A DNA stretch of 64,000 nt from NORP259 sp041398705 (GTDB lineage: Bacteria; Planctomycetota; UBA1135; GCA-002686595), in contig JAWKUI010000005.1 in assembly GCA_041398705.1 (NCBI GenBank), positions 1 through 64,000 on the forward strand. The letters are read 5' to 3'. How positions within the stretch are numbered: the stretch's first letter is position 1; every line of letters begins with the position of its first letter. The notes under the pieces are model-generated. The model ran no database searches. It saw only the letters and a program-made list of their open reading frames with translations, and was not told where the DNA came from. A program made the translations under genes and the position numbers. Positions 26,539-34,526 of the stretch are shown piece after piece.

Positions 26539-26810
26539 GAGAATCCCGCTCAACAGATTCGAAGTTCCGGCCCGCTGGCGAATGCAAGCCTGCGGGCCGG
26601 ATCCGTTTGGAGTGGATTGGGCTTCCGGAGGGTTGCTGTTCCGTGGACCCCAAGGTGCTCATCCTAGGTCCCACGACCCCAGTGCCAAAGTCCACGTTGA
26701 GCCCCGCAAATGGGCCCCCGGCCGATTCCTGACGAGCCCGCGCTCACATCCCGGGGCCGAATGTCGTAAGGGAAGGGTCCCCAGAGGGGGGACAAGGAGA
26801 AGCGACAACG

Positions 26811-28232
26811 ATGCTCAATGTATTGCCCATGTTTGCCCTGGCCGCCCTGCCGGCCCTGGTGAGCCCGGATGCCCAGGCGGACCTGGATGCGCTCAAGCAG
26901 TACTCGCGGGTGACCCCCGTGGTGCAGGTCTATCGGGCGGTGTCCCCGGCCGTGGTCTACATCCAGACCGAGACGCGCACGCCGGTGCAGAGTCCGCTCA
27001 GTTATCGGCCCCTGGTGCAAGTCCAGAGCGGCAGCGGGACCGGGGTGGTGATCCACGAGGACGGGTATGTGATCACCAACTACCACGTGGTGCGCGACAC
27101 CGATCGCGGGGGGCGCATCCAGGTTTCGTTCGTGGATGATCCAACGCTGTATCGGGCCGAATTGCTGAGTTTCCGGCCGTTGGAGGACTTGGCGCTGTTG
27201 CGTATCACGGGGCCGGTAGATCCGATGGAAGAGATGCCGGTGGCGGGGCTGACCGATGGCAGCCGCTTGCAGCACGATGCGAATGGTTCGGGACCGCGTA
27301 CTAAGTTCCCCACCGTGCGCATGGGCACCTCGAGCGACCTGATGCCCGGCGAGCGGGTCGTCGCGATCGGCAACCCCCACGGCCAGACCCACACGGTCAG
27401 CGAGGGCATCATCAGCGGTCTGCACCGCAACGTCGAGGTCGGCGGCCGCTACAAGCTCAACTTCCAGAACTTGATCCAGACCGATGCGTCGATCAACTTC
27501 GGCAACTCGGGCGGTCCCCTGCTCAACGTGCACGGGGAGCTGATCGGCATCAACTCGGTGATGAACACGCAGGCCGAGAACATCGGGTATGCGATTCCGG
27601 TGGACCGGGTGCGCGAGGTGCTCGCCCAGGAATTGTTCCCCGACGCCCAGACGGCGTGGATGGGTTTCGAGTTCGAAGAGGGCAGCAACTTCCGCGTCAG
27701 CAAGGTCTGGCCGGGCAGCCCGGCCGCCCAGGTGGGCATCTGCCCCGGCGACCGCATCGTGGGCATCGCCGGGCAGGCGGTGACCGATGAGGGCACCCTT
27801 TTGAAGGCCAAACTGCAGGCCAGTCCGAACCGCAAGACCGAAATCGAGCTAGCCCGCGACGGGGGCACCGAGCGCAAGGTGCTCACCCCCTGGGACCGGG
27901 CCGACGGACTCTTGTACGAACGCTTCGGGCTGACCACCGAGGAAGTCGCTGTACCCGGCCAGGGCCTCGTGGTGCTCGTCGACCGCACGCGGCCGGATGG
28001 CCCCGCCCAGGACCTGGGACTGGAAAAAGGCGACTGGCTCTTCGGCGCCAAATTCCGCCTGGCACAGCAGGGCATCCGTACCCAACAGATCGCCAGCCGC
28101 GACGAACTCGTGCGCATCGCCGGCGCCCTCGACGGGGGCTCGTCAGTCGAGCTCGAGATCTTCCGCGACGACAACGCGGACGGGATTTTCGGCCGCAGCG
28201 AGCGTTACCGGGGTCTGCTCAACATGAAGTAG
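26811..28232 (+). CDS. HtrA/DegP-like trypsin-type serine protease with PDZ domains
   Basis: A 473-residue periplasmic or exported protease. The start MLNVLPMFALAALPALVSPDA is signal-like. The triad is His92 (ITNYHVV), Asp126 (EDLALL) and Ser233 (FGNSGGPL). One PDZ domain covers about 280-365 (GSPAAQVGICPGDRIVGIAG), and a second, degenerate one about 380-455. The end carries a calcium-loop-like DDNADGIFG. A ribosome site AAGGAG lies at 26794-26799, 11 bases before ATG. HtrA proteins degrade misfolded envelope proteins. Its place after the large secreted protein fits but does not prove a link. Confidence 0.93.
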   Translation: MLNVLPMFALAALPALVSPDAQADLDALKQYSRVTPVVQVYRAVSPAVVYIQTETRTPVQSPLSYRPLVQVQSGSGTGVVIHEDGYVITNYHVVRDTDRGGRIQVSFVDDPTLYRAELLSFRPLEDLALLRITGPVDPMEEMPVAGLTDGSRLQHDANGSGPRTKFPTVRMGTSSDLMPGERVVAIGNPHGQTHTVSEGIISGLHRNVEVGGRYKLNFQNLIQTDASINFGNSGGPLLNVHGELIGINSVMNTQAENIGYAIPVDRVREVLAQELFPDAQTAWMGFEFEEGSNFRVSKVWPGSPAAQVGICPGDRIVGIAGQAVTDEGTLLKAKLQASPNRKTEIELARDGGTERKVLTPWDRADGLLYERFGLTTEEVAVPGQGLVVLVDRTRPDGPAQDLGLEKGDWLFGAKFRLAQQGIRTQQIASRDELVRIAGALDGGSSVELEIFRDDNADGIFGRSERYRGLLNMK

Positions 28233-28296
28233 GTGCCCTGTGCTGGGCATCCAGGTCCGAGGCGCGTCGGCTTGCCGCGCCCCGGACCCGGCCGCG

Positions 28297-28328
28297 GGCC
28301 ACCGGGGGCAACGTGCCCCCCGGTGGCC
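28297..28328 (+). terminator. Hairpin after the HtrA-like gene
   Basis: GGCCACCGGGGGCA pairs with TGCCCCCCGGTGGCC around a 3-base loop, with one bulged C, 65 bases after the stop. No T-tract follows. A termination or mRNA-stability role is inferred. Confidence 0.45.
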
Positions 28329-28452
28329 TGCGCTGGGTTCCAGGCCCCGGCCCGCGGCCGGGGCGAGCATCAATCGGGGAAACGAGGTCTCGACCTCGGT
28401 CTCCTGCCCCCCCTTTTCCCCCCCACCGGGGCGCACGTCCGGGTCCCCCCCG

Positions 28453-28458
28453 TATACT
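28453..28458 (+). promoter_or_regulatory. Possible -10 element of the carbamoyltransferase cluster
   Basis: TATACT followed by a C-run, 27 bases before the first start codon of the cluster. No clear -35 at 16-18 bases. It resembles the TA-N-A-N-T elements before other genes here. Confidence 0.4.
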
Positions 28459-28484
28459 GCCCCCCCGGCCTGGGCCGGTCCCCC

Positions 28485-28694
28485 ATGAAACCCCTGCTCG
28501 AGTTCTCAGAGCGCTTCGGCGAGTTGCTCTCCCGGATGCTGCTGACCGCCCTCTACTTCCTGGTGCTCGGCCCCTTTGCCCTGGTCTACCAGCGGTTTGC
28601 GGACCCCCTGCACCTGCGCAAGGCCTCCCAGGGCCACTGGCTGACCTGGGAGCGCCCCCCCGCCTCCCTGCGCACCGCCCGGAAGCAAGACTGA
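28485..28694 (+). CDS. SxtJ-like small membrane protein
   Basis: Sixty-nine residues with one hydrophobic helix (about 17-36, RMLLTALYFLVLGPFALVYQ) and a basic tail. It resembles the C-terminal part of SxtJ-family proteins, which are commonly encoded next to NodU/CmcH-type carbamoyltransferases. The carbamoyltransferase ATG follows 3 bases after its stop. The role is unknown; a membrane partner of the enzyme is possible. Confidence 0.65.
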   Translation: MKPLLEFSERFGELLSRMLLTALYFLVLGPFALVYQRFADPLHLRKASQGHWLTWERPPASLRTARKQD

Positions 28695-28697
28695 CCC

Positions 28698-30491
28698 ATG
28701 AACATCCTCGGACTGTCCTTCTACTACCACGACTCCGCGGCCGCCCTGGTCAAGGACGGGGTCCTGGTGGCCGCCGCGGAGGAAGAGCGCTTCAGCCGAG
28801 TCAAACACGACTCGGGGTTCCCCGGCTTGGCGATCGACTTCTGCCTGGCTCGCGGGGGCATCACCCTCGACGACGTGGACTTCGTGGTTTTCTACGAAAA
28901 GCCCTTCGTCAAGTTCGAGCGCATGCTGCTGACCGCAATGGCGACCTTCCCGAAGTCAGCGGCGGTCTTCCGGGAGTCCATGCAGCGCTGGATCTCGGAC
29001 AAGTTGTGGATCAAGTCCATGATGTCCCGGCGCATGAAGCTGCCGCGCTCGAAGTTCCTCTTCTGCGATCACCACATGTCCCACGCGGCGGCGGGTTTCT
29101 TCACCTCGCCCTTCGAAGAAGCCGCGATTCTGACCGTGGACGGCGCCGGCGAGTGGACGACGTCAACCATGGGCATCGGCCGGGGCAAGAAGATCGACAT
29201 CCAAAAGGAGATCCGCTTCCCGCACAGCCTGGGCCTGCTCTATTCGGCTTTCACGGCCTACTGCGGCTTCGAGATCAACGAAGGCGAGTACAAGCTGATG
29301 GGCATGCACCCCTACGGGGAACCCAAGTACGTGGACCGCATCTACGAGATCATCCGCGTGGGTGACGACGGCAGCCTGTGGCACGACATGCGGTACTTCC
29401 AGTACCAGTATTCGACCAACGATACGCTTTCGCCCGAGTTCGAGCGCCACTTCGGCCGGCCGCGGCGCGACCCGAAGCAAGGCGACAAGTCGCTCGACCC
29501 GTTCTACTGCGACATGGCGGCGTCGATCCAGAAGGTGACGGAAGAGATCCTGCTCAAGATGGTTGGCCACCTGCACAAGCTCTCCGGCGGCATGAAGAAC
29601 CTGTGCCTCTCGGGCGGCGTGGCGCTGAACTCGGTGGCGAACTACAAGATCCTGCGTCAAGGGCCGTTCGAGAACGTCTACATCCACCCCGCGCCCGGCG
29701 ACGACGGCGGCAGCGTGGGCGCTGCTTACTGGGCCTACAACCACCTGCTCGAGCAACCGCGCGGACCGGCGCTCGATCACGCCTACCTCGGCAGCGAACA
29801 CAGCGACGCCGACATTGAGGAGTTCCTCAAGAAGAACGACATCGCCTACGAGCACTTCGCGGACGATCAGGAGTTCTACGAGTTCGTGGCGCAGGCCCTC
29901 GAAGACGGCAAGGTCTGCGGCTGGTTCCGCGGCCGCTTCGAGTGGGGCCCGCGCGCCCTGGGGGCCCGCTCGATCATCGCCGATCCGCGCCGGTCGGAGA
30001 TGAAGGAGAAGCTCAACGCGTCGATCAAGTTCCGCGAGGCCTTCCGCCCCTTCGCGCCGTCGGTGCTCGAAGAGCGCGCGGACGAGTTCTTCGAGATCCC
30101 CGACGCGCAAAAACACTTCCCGGCGCGCTTCATGCTCTACGTGGCCCCGGTGCGCGAGGAAAAGCGCGACGTGCTGCCCGCCATCACCCACGAAGACGGC
30201 TCGGGCCGCCTGCAGACGGTGTACAAGGACACCAACCCCGCCTACCACGCCATGATCGAAGCCTTCGGGCGGCGCACCGGCGTGCCGGTGGTCATGAACA
30301 CCTCGTTCAACCTGAAGGGCGAACCGATCGTCGAGTCCCCGGCCCACGCCTTCAACACCTTCAGCCTGAGCGGCATGGACCTGTTGCTGCTCGGCAACTA
30401 CGTCATCCGGCCCGAAGCCAAGAAGCAGATCGCCGAGACGAAGTTCCACCTGCGCCACGAAGGCGATTCCGTCACCCAGATGGTGAGCTGA
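28698..30491 (+). CDS. Carbamoyltransferase, NodU/CmcH/TobZ family
   Basis: A 597-residue two-domain enzyme. The N-terminal Kae1-like domain (1-~350) begins MNILGLSFYYHDSAAALVKDG and has the metal-site motif CDHHMSHAAAGF. The C-terminal domain carries MNTSFNLKGEPIVESP, typical of the family. Such enzymes move a carbamoyl group from carbamoyl phosphate, through carbamoyl-adenylate, to a sugar or natural-product hydroxyl. It lies between the SxtJ-like protein and the SGNH hydrolase (gaps of 3 and 5 bases), so the acceptor is probably a surface sugar or lipid. Confidence 0.93.
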   Translation: MNILGLSFYYHDSAAALVKDGVLVAAAEEERFSRVKHDSGFPGLAIDFCLARGGITLDDVDFVVFYEKPFVKFERMLLTAMATFPKSAAVFRESMQRWISDKLWIKSMMSRRMKLPRSKFLFCDHHMSHAAAGFFTSPFEEAAILTVDGAGEWTTSTMGIGRGKKIDIQKEIRFPHSLGLLYSAFTAYCGFEINEGEYKLMGMHPYGEPKYVDRIYEIIRVGDDGSLWHDMRYFQYQYSTNDTLSPEFERHFGRPRRDPKQGDKSLDPFYCDMAASIQKVTEEILLKMVGHLHKLSGGMKNLCLSGGVALNSVANYKILRQGPFENVYIHPAPGDDGGSVGAAYWAYNHLLEQPRGPALDHAYLGSEHSDADIEEFLKKNDIAYEHFADDQEFYEFVAQALEDGKVCGWFRGRFEWGPRALGARSIIADPRRSEMKEKLNASIKFREAFRPFAPSVLEERADEFFEIPDAQKHFPARFMLYVAPVREEKRDVLPAITHEDGSGRLQTVYKDTNPAYHAMIEAFGRRTGVPVVMNTSFNLKGEPIVESPAHAFNTFSLSGMDLLLLGNYVIRPEAKKQIAETKFHLRHEGDSVTQMVS

Positions 30492-30496
30492 CCCCG

Positions 30497-32044
30497 ATGA
30501 AAGCGCTCAACGTCTTCCTCGCCATCCTGGTGAGTCTGGCCGTCTTCCTGGGGGTCTTCGAAATCGGCCTGCGCGTGCTCGGCATGGGGCCGGTCAAGAT
30601 CCTCAACCACTTCGACCCGGCCCTCGGGTGGAGCAAGGTTCCCGAACTGGACGTCACCCGCAAGAACCCCGAGTTCGAGGTGCACTTCCGCTTCAACAAA
30701 CTCGGCCTGCGCGAGGACGAGGACCAGCGCGTGAAAGGCCCCGAAGGCCAATCCCGCGTGCTGGCGCTCGGCGACTCGTTCACCCTGGGATACTCCGTCA
30801 ACCGCGAGGATCTCTTCGTCGACCAACTCGAACACTGGTGGAACGCCGAGGGCCGTGACGTGGACATCGTCAACACCGGCGCCGAGGGCTACTCCACCGA
30901 CCAGGAGGTCGTCTGGTTGCAGGAGCACGGCGCCGACTGGAACCCCGATCTGGTGCTGCTCTTCGCCTACGAGAACGACATCCTCTATAACGGCGAGCGC
31001 AACTACTTCAACTTCCCCAAGCCGCGCTTCACCGCCGACGGCACCCGCGAGCCCGACACCTTGCGAGATCCCGGCAGCCGCGGCTTCTGGGCCTCCACCG
31101 CGGTGGGCAACCTGCTGCGCAAGAAGGCGAAACTCGAGACCTTCACCCCCGAAGGCGGCGAGCATCCCGTGCGCAAGGAATTCGCCCCGAACCTGGTGCG
31201 GCAACCCGAGTTCCTGAACGACGCGGTCGCCCGCACCACCGGCAGCATGCGCGCCCTAGCCGCCACCGCCCGCGACCTGGGTGTGCCCGCCGTGGTCGTC
31301 GTGATCCCGAGCCACGCGGCGGTCGACGAGGCCTACGCGCAGCTTTCGAGCGAAGCCATGGGCCTCGACCGCTCGCTGTGGGACCCGAACCGACCGGTGA
31401 CCTTGCTCGCCGATGCCGCGCGGGAAGCAGGCCTCCAAGTACTCGACCCCACCGCCGCCCTGCGTGCCGCATCGAGCTCGGAGGACCCCCTCTACTTCGA
31501 CGTGGACTTCCACTTCACCCCGCGCGGCAACCGGGTCTTCACCGAATACCTGCACGGCGCGCTCAAGGACCTCGCCCCCGCCGCCGCCCAGGCCACGCCC
31601 CTGGCGAACATGCCCGACCCGCCGCCCGCGCACAAGTCCCACGTGCCGCGCTGGCTGCTCGCGTACCTGTTCCTGGTGGCGATCCTCGGCAGCCTCTACG
31701 GCGCCCACTACAAAGACGAGAAGGTCGCCGCCTGCTTCGCCAAGGTCGGCGGACTGCTCGGACTGGTCTTCGGCATCGCCATCGGCGGGTCCAAGCTCCT
31801 CGCCGTGCTGCCGCCGCACCTGAGCCGCGTGGTGTTCCTGCTCGCCCTGATCGTGCTCTTCGGATTCATCGCCTACAAACTCGGCGACCGTTTGCGCACC
31901 ATCGGCGAACTCTTCACCGCCTTTGTGGCCCGCGGACATTGGTACCTGATGCCGCTGGTGATGATCTTGCTCTCGATCGGCAGCCTGCTGGTCGTGGCGG
32001 CCTCGTCCCCGCTCGTCGCGCCCTTCATCTACACCCTCTTCTAG
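30497..32044 (+). CDS. SGNH/GDSL hydrolase fused to membrane domain with DUF5989-like tail
   Basis: A 515-residue protein starting at ATG 30497. An N-terminal helix anchors it (about 5-27). The SGNH domain has block I GDSFTLGYS near residue 93 and block V DFHFTPRGN near 335. After a Pro-rich linker come four membrane helices (about 388-510). The last ~47 residues, including GHWYLMPLVMILLSIGSLLV and the ending APFIYTLF, resemble the stand-alone DUF5989 protein usually encoded between carbamoyltransferase and hydrolase genes. Here it appears fused. A surface esterase or acyltransferase role is likely. Confidence 0.82.
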   Translation: MKALNVFLAILVSLAVFLGVFEIGLRVLGMGPVKILNHFDPALGWSKVPELDVTRKNPEFEVHFRFNKLGLREDEDQRVKGPEGQSRVLALGDSFTLGYSVNREDLFVDQLEHWWNAEGRDVDIVNTGAEGYSTDQEVVWLQEHGADWNPDLVLLFAYENDILYNGERNYFNFPKPRFTADGTREPDTLRDPGSRGFWASTAVGNLLRKKAKLETFTPEGGEHPVRKEFAPNLVRQPEFLNDAVARTTGSMRALAATARDLGVPAVVVVIPSHAAVDEAYAQLSSEAMGLDRSLWDPNRPVTLLADAAREAGLQVLDPTAALRAASSSEDPLYFDVDFHFTPRGNRVFTEYLHGALKDLAPAAAQATPLANMPDPPPAHKSHVPRWLLAYLFLVAILGSLYGAHYKDEKVAACFAKVGGLLGLVFGIAIGGSKLLAVLPPHLSRVVFLLALIVLFGFIAYKLGDRLRTIGELFTAFVARGHWYLMPLVMILLSIGSLLVVAASSPLVAPFIYTLF

Positions 32045-32052
32045 GTCTCCCC

Positions 32053-32217
32053 ATGGGCAAGTTCTTCAAGGACAACTGGATCTACATCGTGTTGCCGATC
32101 GTGCTCGTGCTCGCGGCGGTGCTGCTGCTCAAGTTCCTGGGCGACGGCAAGACCCCGGGCGGGGATGGCGGCTACAACATCGGCGCCCTGCCGTCACTCG
32201 GCCAGTTCCAGGCCTAG
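32053..32217 (+). CDS. Small single-helix membrane protein
   Basis: Fifty-four residues beginning MGKFFKDNWIYIVLPIVLVL, one hydrophobic helix (about 9-29), then a Gly-rich tail. It follows the SGNH gene by 8 bases, so it is probably the last gene of the cluster. Its 3' end overlaps the convergent deacetylase gene by 24 bases. No named family is recognised. Confidence 0.6.
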   Translation: MGKFFKDNWIYIVLPIVLVLAAVLLLKFLGDGKTPGGDGGYNIGALPSLGQFQA

Positions 32218-33252
32218 TCGGCGCAGGAACTGATACGCGCCGCAGGCTTCGCACACGATGTGCGCGATAGGCGTGTGTTCGTCGATCATGACGCGGCCCA
32301 CCGCGAGGCTGTCGCCGCGGCCTTCGTACACCCCCGGGTGCGTCGTCAGGGCGAGCGAGTACCCCGCCTGCAACACCGCCTGCTGGCTGGCCGTGTTCCA
32401 GTCCCAGCGCCGGCCGTAGGGGTAGGCGAAGGTGTCGCTCAGGGGTTCGGGCAACACCTCGGCCATGGCCGCCCGGCCCGCCAACAGATCGGCGAGGCAC
32501 GCTTCGGGGGAAAGGGTTGAAAGCACCTCGTGGCGGTCGCTGTGTCCGCCGAGCTCCACGCCGCGCGCCGCGAGTTCCTGCGCCATCGCCGGGGTCATGT
32601 ACAGGCTCGCGCACAAGGCCGCCTCGTCGCCGCCATGGCGTTCGAAGAGAGCTTGCAGGGCGCGGTCGCGCACGGCCGCATCGCACTCGTACTTGAGTAC
32701 GCGTTTGACCTGATACTCGCGTTTGTCCGTCTCCGCCGCCGCAAAGAGCTTCTCGTGCGGCATGCCGGGAACCTGGGCGAGCTGGCGCGCGATCTCGCCG
32801 GGGTCTTGCCCGTGACGGTGCACCAGCGCAAAAAACTGGTGGCTCCAACTCACGCGCTGCTCGCGCAGGGGCCGCCCCTCAAGGAACACGGTCGCCTGGG
32901 CACCGGTGCGTTCGAGGATCGGCAGCAACACCTCGAAGTTGTCGCGGTAGCCGTCATCGAAGGTGAGCGCGGCGAACGAAGGCCCCCGGCTGTTCTGCCG
33001 CAGGTCCACCGCGCCTTGCCCCACCGTGCGCCACACGAACCCCGCCGACAGGGCGGCGATGATCTCCTCGAGCCGCCGCGGCGAAAGCGTCATGTCGCGC
33101 GGCAGGCCCGGCGCCGGCCCCACGCAATGTCCCGCGAGGATCACCATGCGCCGGCGCATGATCCGATGGAAGACGCGCCACAACCCCGTGTGGTACACGG
33201 CGCCGCTGTAGGCGCTGCGCAGGGACTGCTTGAGGCGGTGTTTCCAGGCCAT
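32194..33252 (-). CDS. Polysaccharide deacetylase family protein
   Basis: A 352-residue protein with a NodB-type fold. Motif 1 is TFDDGY (97-102), supplying the catalytic and metal Asp. Motif 2 is GGHSDRHEVLS with the HxxxH metal pair. A third-motif-like segment is DTFAYPYGRRWDWN. No signal peptide is evident, so it may act in the cytoplasm or at the inner membrane on glycan precursors. It follows the acetyltransferase gene by 31 bases on the same strand. Confidence 0.88.
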   Translation of the reverse strand: MAWKHRLKQSLRSAYSGAVYHTGLWRVFHRIMRRRMVILAGHCVGPAPGLPRDMTLSPRRLEEIIAALSAGFVWRTVGQGAVDLRQNSRGPSFAALTFDDGYRDNFEVLLPILERTGAQATVFLEGRPLREQRVSWSHQFFALVHRHGQDPGEIARQLAQVPGMPHEKLFAAAETDKREYQVKRVLKYECDAAVRDRALQALFERHGGDEAALCASLYMTPAMAQELAARGVELGGHSDRHEVLSTLSPEACLADLLAGRAAMAEVLPEPLSDTFAYPYGRRWDWNTASQQAVLQAGYSLALTTHPGVYEGRGDSLAVGRVMIDEHTPIAHIVCEACGAYQFLRRLGLELAE

Positions 33253-33283
33253 CGGTGCTCAGTCTATCGTCTCGTGGCGCGCA

Positions 33284-34390
33284 TCATCCCAGCAATTCGT
33301 CGTCCCGGTCCCCGTCGCGGAAGAACCAGCGCGCGGGTTCCAGGGCGGCGGGCAGCAACGCATGGCCGGGATCGAGCACGTGCACGATGATCCACTTCTC
33401 GTCTTCCGGTTTGGGCTTCTGGAAGGCGTTTTCGAGCAAGAAGGCCTGCCACGGGCTGCCGTCGATCGCGTGGCTCCGCAGCACGCAGGCCCCAGCGCCG
33501 TGCGCGCCTTCGAGTGCGGCGGCTAGGGTCGCCCGCTCGGCCTCCCCGGGCCGCGCCACGAGGTCCACCAGGAACGCGACGCCGCCCGCGGCCTCCGGCT
33601 TCTGCCACACGGCAAAACCCGCCGGCGCACCGCCCTCGGGCCGCACGGCGAGCACCTCGAAGCGCCCCGCGTTGGGTCCGCCGAAGTACCGCCAGGCGAG
33701 GTAGTCCAGGTCGCGGCGCACCATCCAGACCTGATCCCGCGCGATCTCGGCAGCCAGTTCGGCGGCCCAAGGCCCGAAGGCCGCCACACGCTCCTGCACC
33801 CAGTGGCGCGCCCCATGCGCCAGCCGGCCCCGCCGTGCGCGCCCCGCGAGGAACGCTAGCGGCGTGCTCCAGGCGGCTAGCCGCCCCGCCCGCAGGCGCT
33901 CCGCCCGCGCGGCCGCCCCGTTCCGCAGCACGAAGGTGTACGGCCGTAGCCGCCCCACCCCTTGCCAGCCGAGCTTCTCGAGGAAGATGCCCGCGGATTG
34001 GCGATTCGGTAGGCCGAAGACCAGCGGCCAACCGCGCCGGCGCGCCTCTTCCATCGCGGCCCGGTCCAGGGCCATGAAGTACCCCTTGCCCCGGGCATCG
34101 GGGTGGCTCATCACATCGCCGGTCTGCCCCACCGTCGGCGCGTCGGGACCGAAACCGATGCGACGGGCGTTGCAGGCGTAACCCGCCAAGGCACGCCCCT
34201 GGACCTCGCCCAAGAGCTCCACCGGCAAGCCGTGGGGACAGCGGTCATAGCGCCAGGCGAGCACCGCTTCGCCCCCAGACTTCCCGAAGCAGGTCTCGAA
34301 CAGGCCGACCTGGTCCGGCCGCCGCGCCCCGCCGCCAGGCGACACGGTGAGCTCCGGCGGGGTCGGGATGGGGCTCGGGGCGTCGGCCAT
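33284..34390 (-). CDS. GNAT-family N-acetyltransferase
   Basis: A 368-residue protein. The N-terminal ~160 residues form a GNAT domain: the acetyl-CoA loop is HPDARGKGYFMALDRAAMEE (97-116) and the C-terminal part is GLPNRQSAGIFLEKLGW. The remaining 200 residues look like a second, degenerate GNAT repeat (RRDLDYLAWRYF). Homologues occur in surface-polysaccharide loci and may acetylate sugar amines. Pairing with the deacetylase suggests glycan tailoring. The ATG at 34390 is chosen because the longer frame antisense to FTCD is not coding-like. Confidence 0.75.
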   Translation of the reverse strand: MADAPSPIPTPPELTVSPGGGARRPDQVGLFETCFGKSGGEAVLAWRYDRCPHGLPVELLGEVQGRALAGYACNARRIGFGPDAPTVGQTGDVMSHPDARGKGYFMALDRAAMEEARRRGWPLVFGLPNRQSAGIFLEKLGWQGVGRLRPYTFVLRNGAAARAERLRAGRLAAWSTPLAFLAGRARRGRLAHGARHWVQERVAAFGPWAAELAAEIARDQVWMVRRDLDYLAWRYFGGPNAGRFEVLAVRPEGGAPAGFAVWQKPEAAGGVAFLVDLVARPGEAERATLAAALEGAHGAGACVLRSHAIDGSPWQAFLLENAFQKPKPEDEKWIIVHVLDPGHALLPAALEPARWFFRDGDRDDELLG

Positions 34391-34453
34391 GGCGCAATCT
34401 TGGCGGCCGGGGGGGCCGGCGGCAAGCCTTCGGCCGGGCTCCCGGGCGATCCC

Positions 34454-34482
34454 TTGGGGCCCGCCCGCGGCATGGCTACATT
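34454..34482 (+). promoter_or_regulatory. Candidate promoter of the FTCD gene
   Basis: TTGGGG at 34454-34459, a 17-bp spacer, then TACATT at 34477-34482, followed by a C-run. The start codon lies about 45 bases downstream. Spacing and hexamers fit a housekeeping sigma factor. Confidence 0.5.
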
Positions 34483-34526
34483 GTTCGCCCCCATCTGCGC
34501 CCGGCCCCGTCCGGCCCGACCCAACC

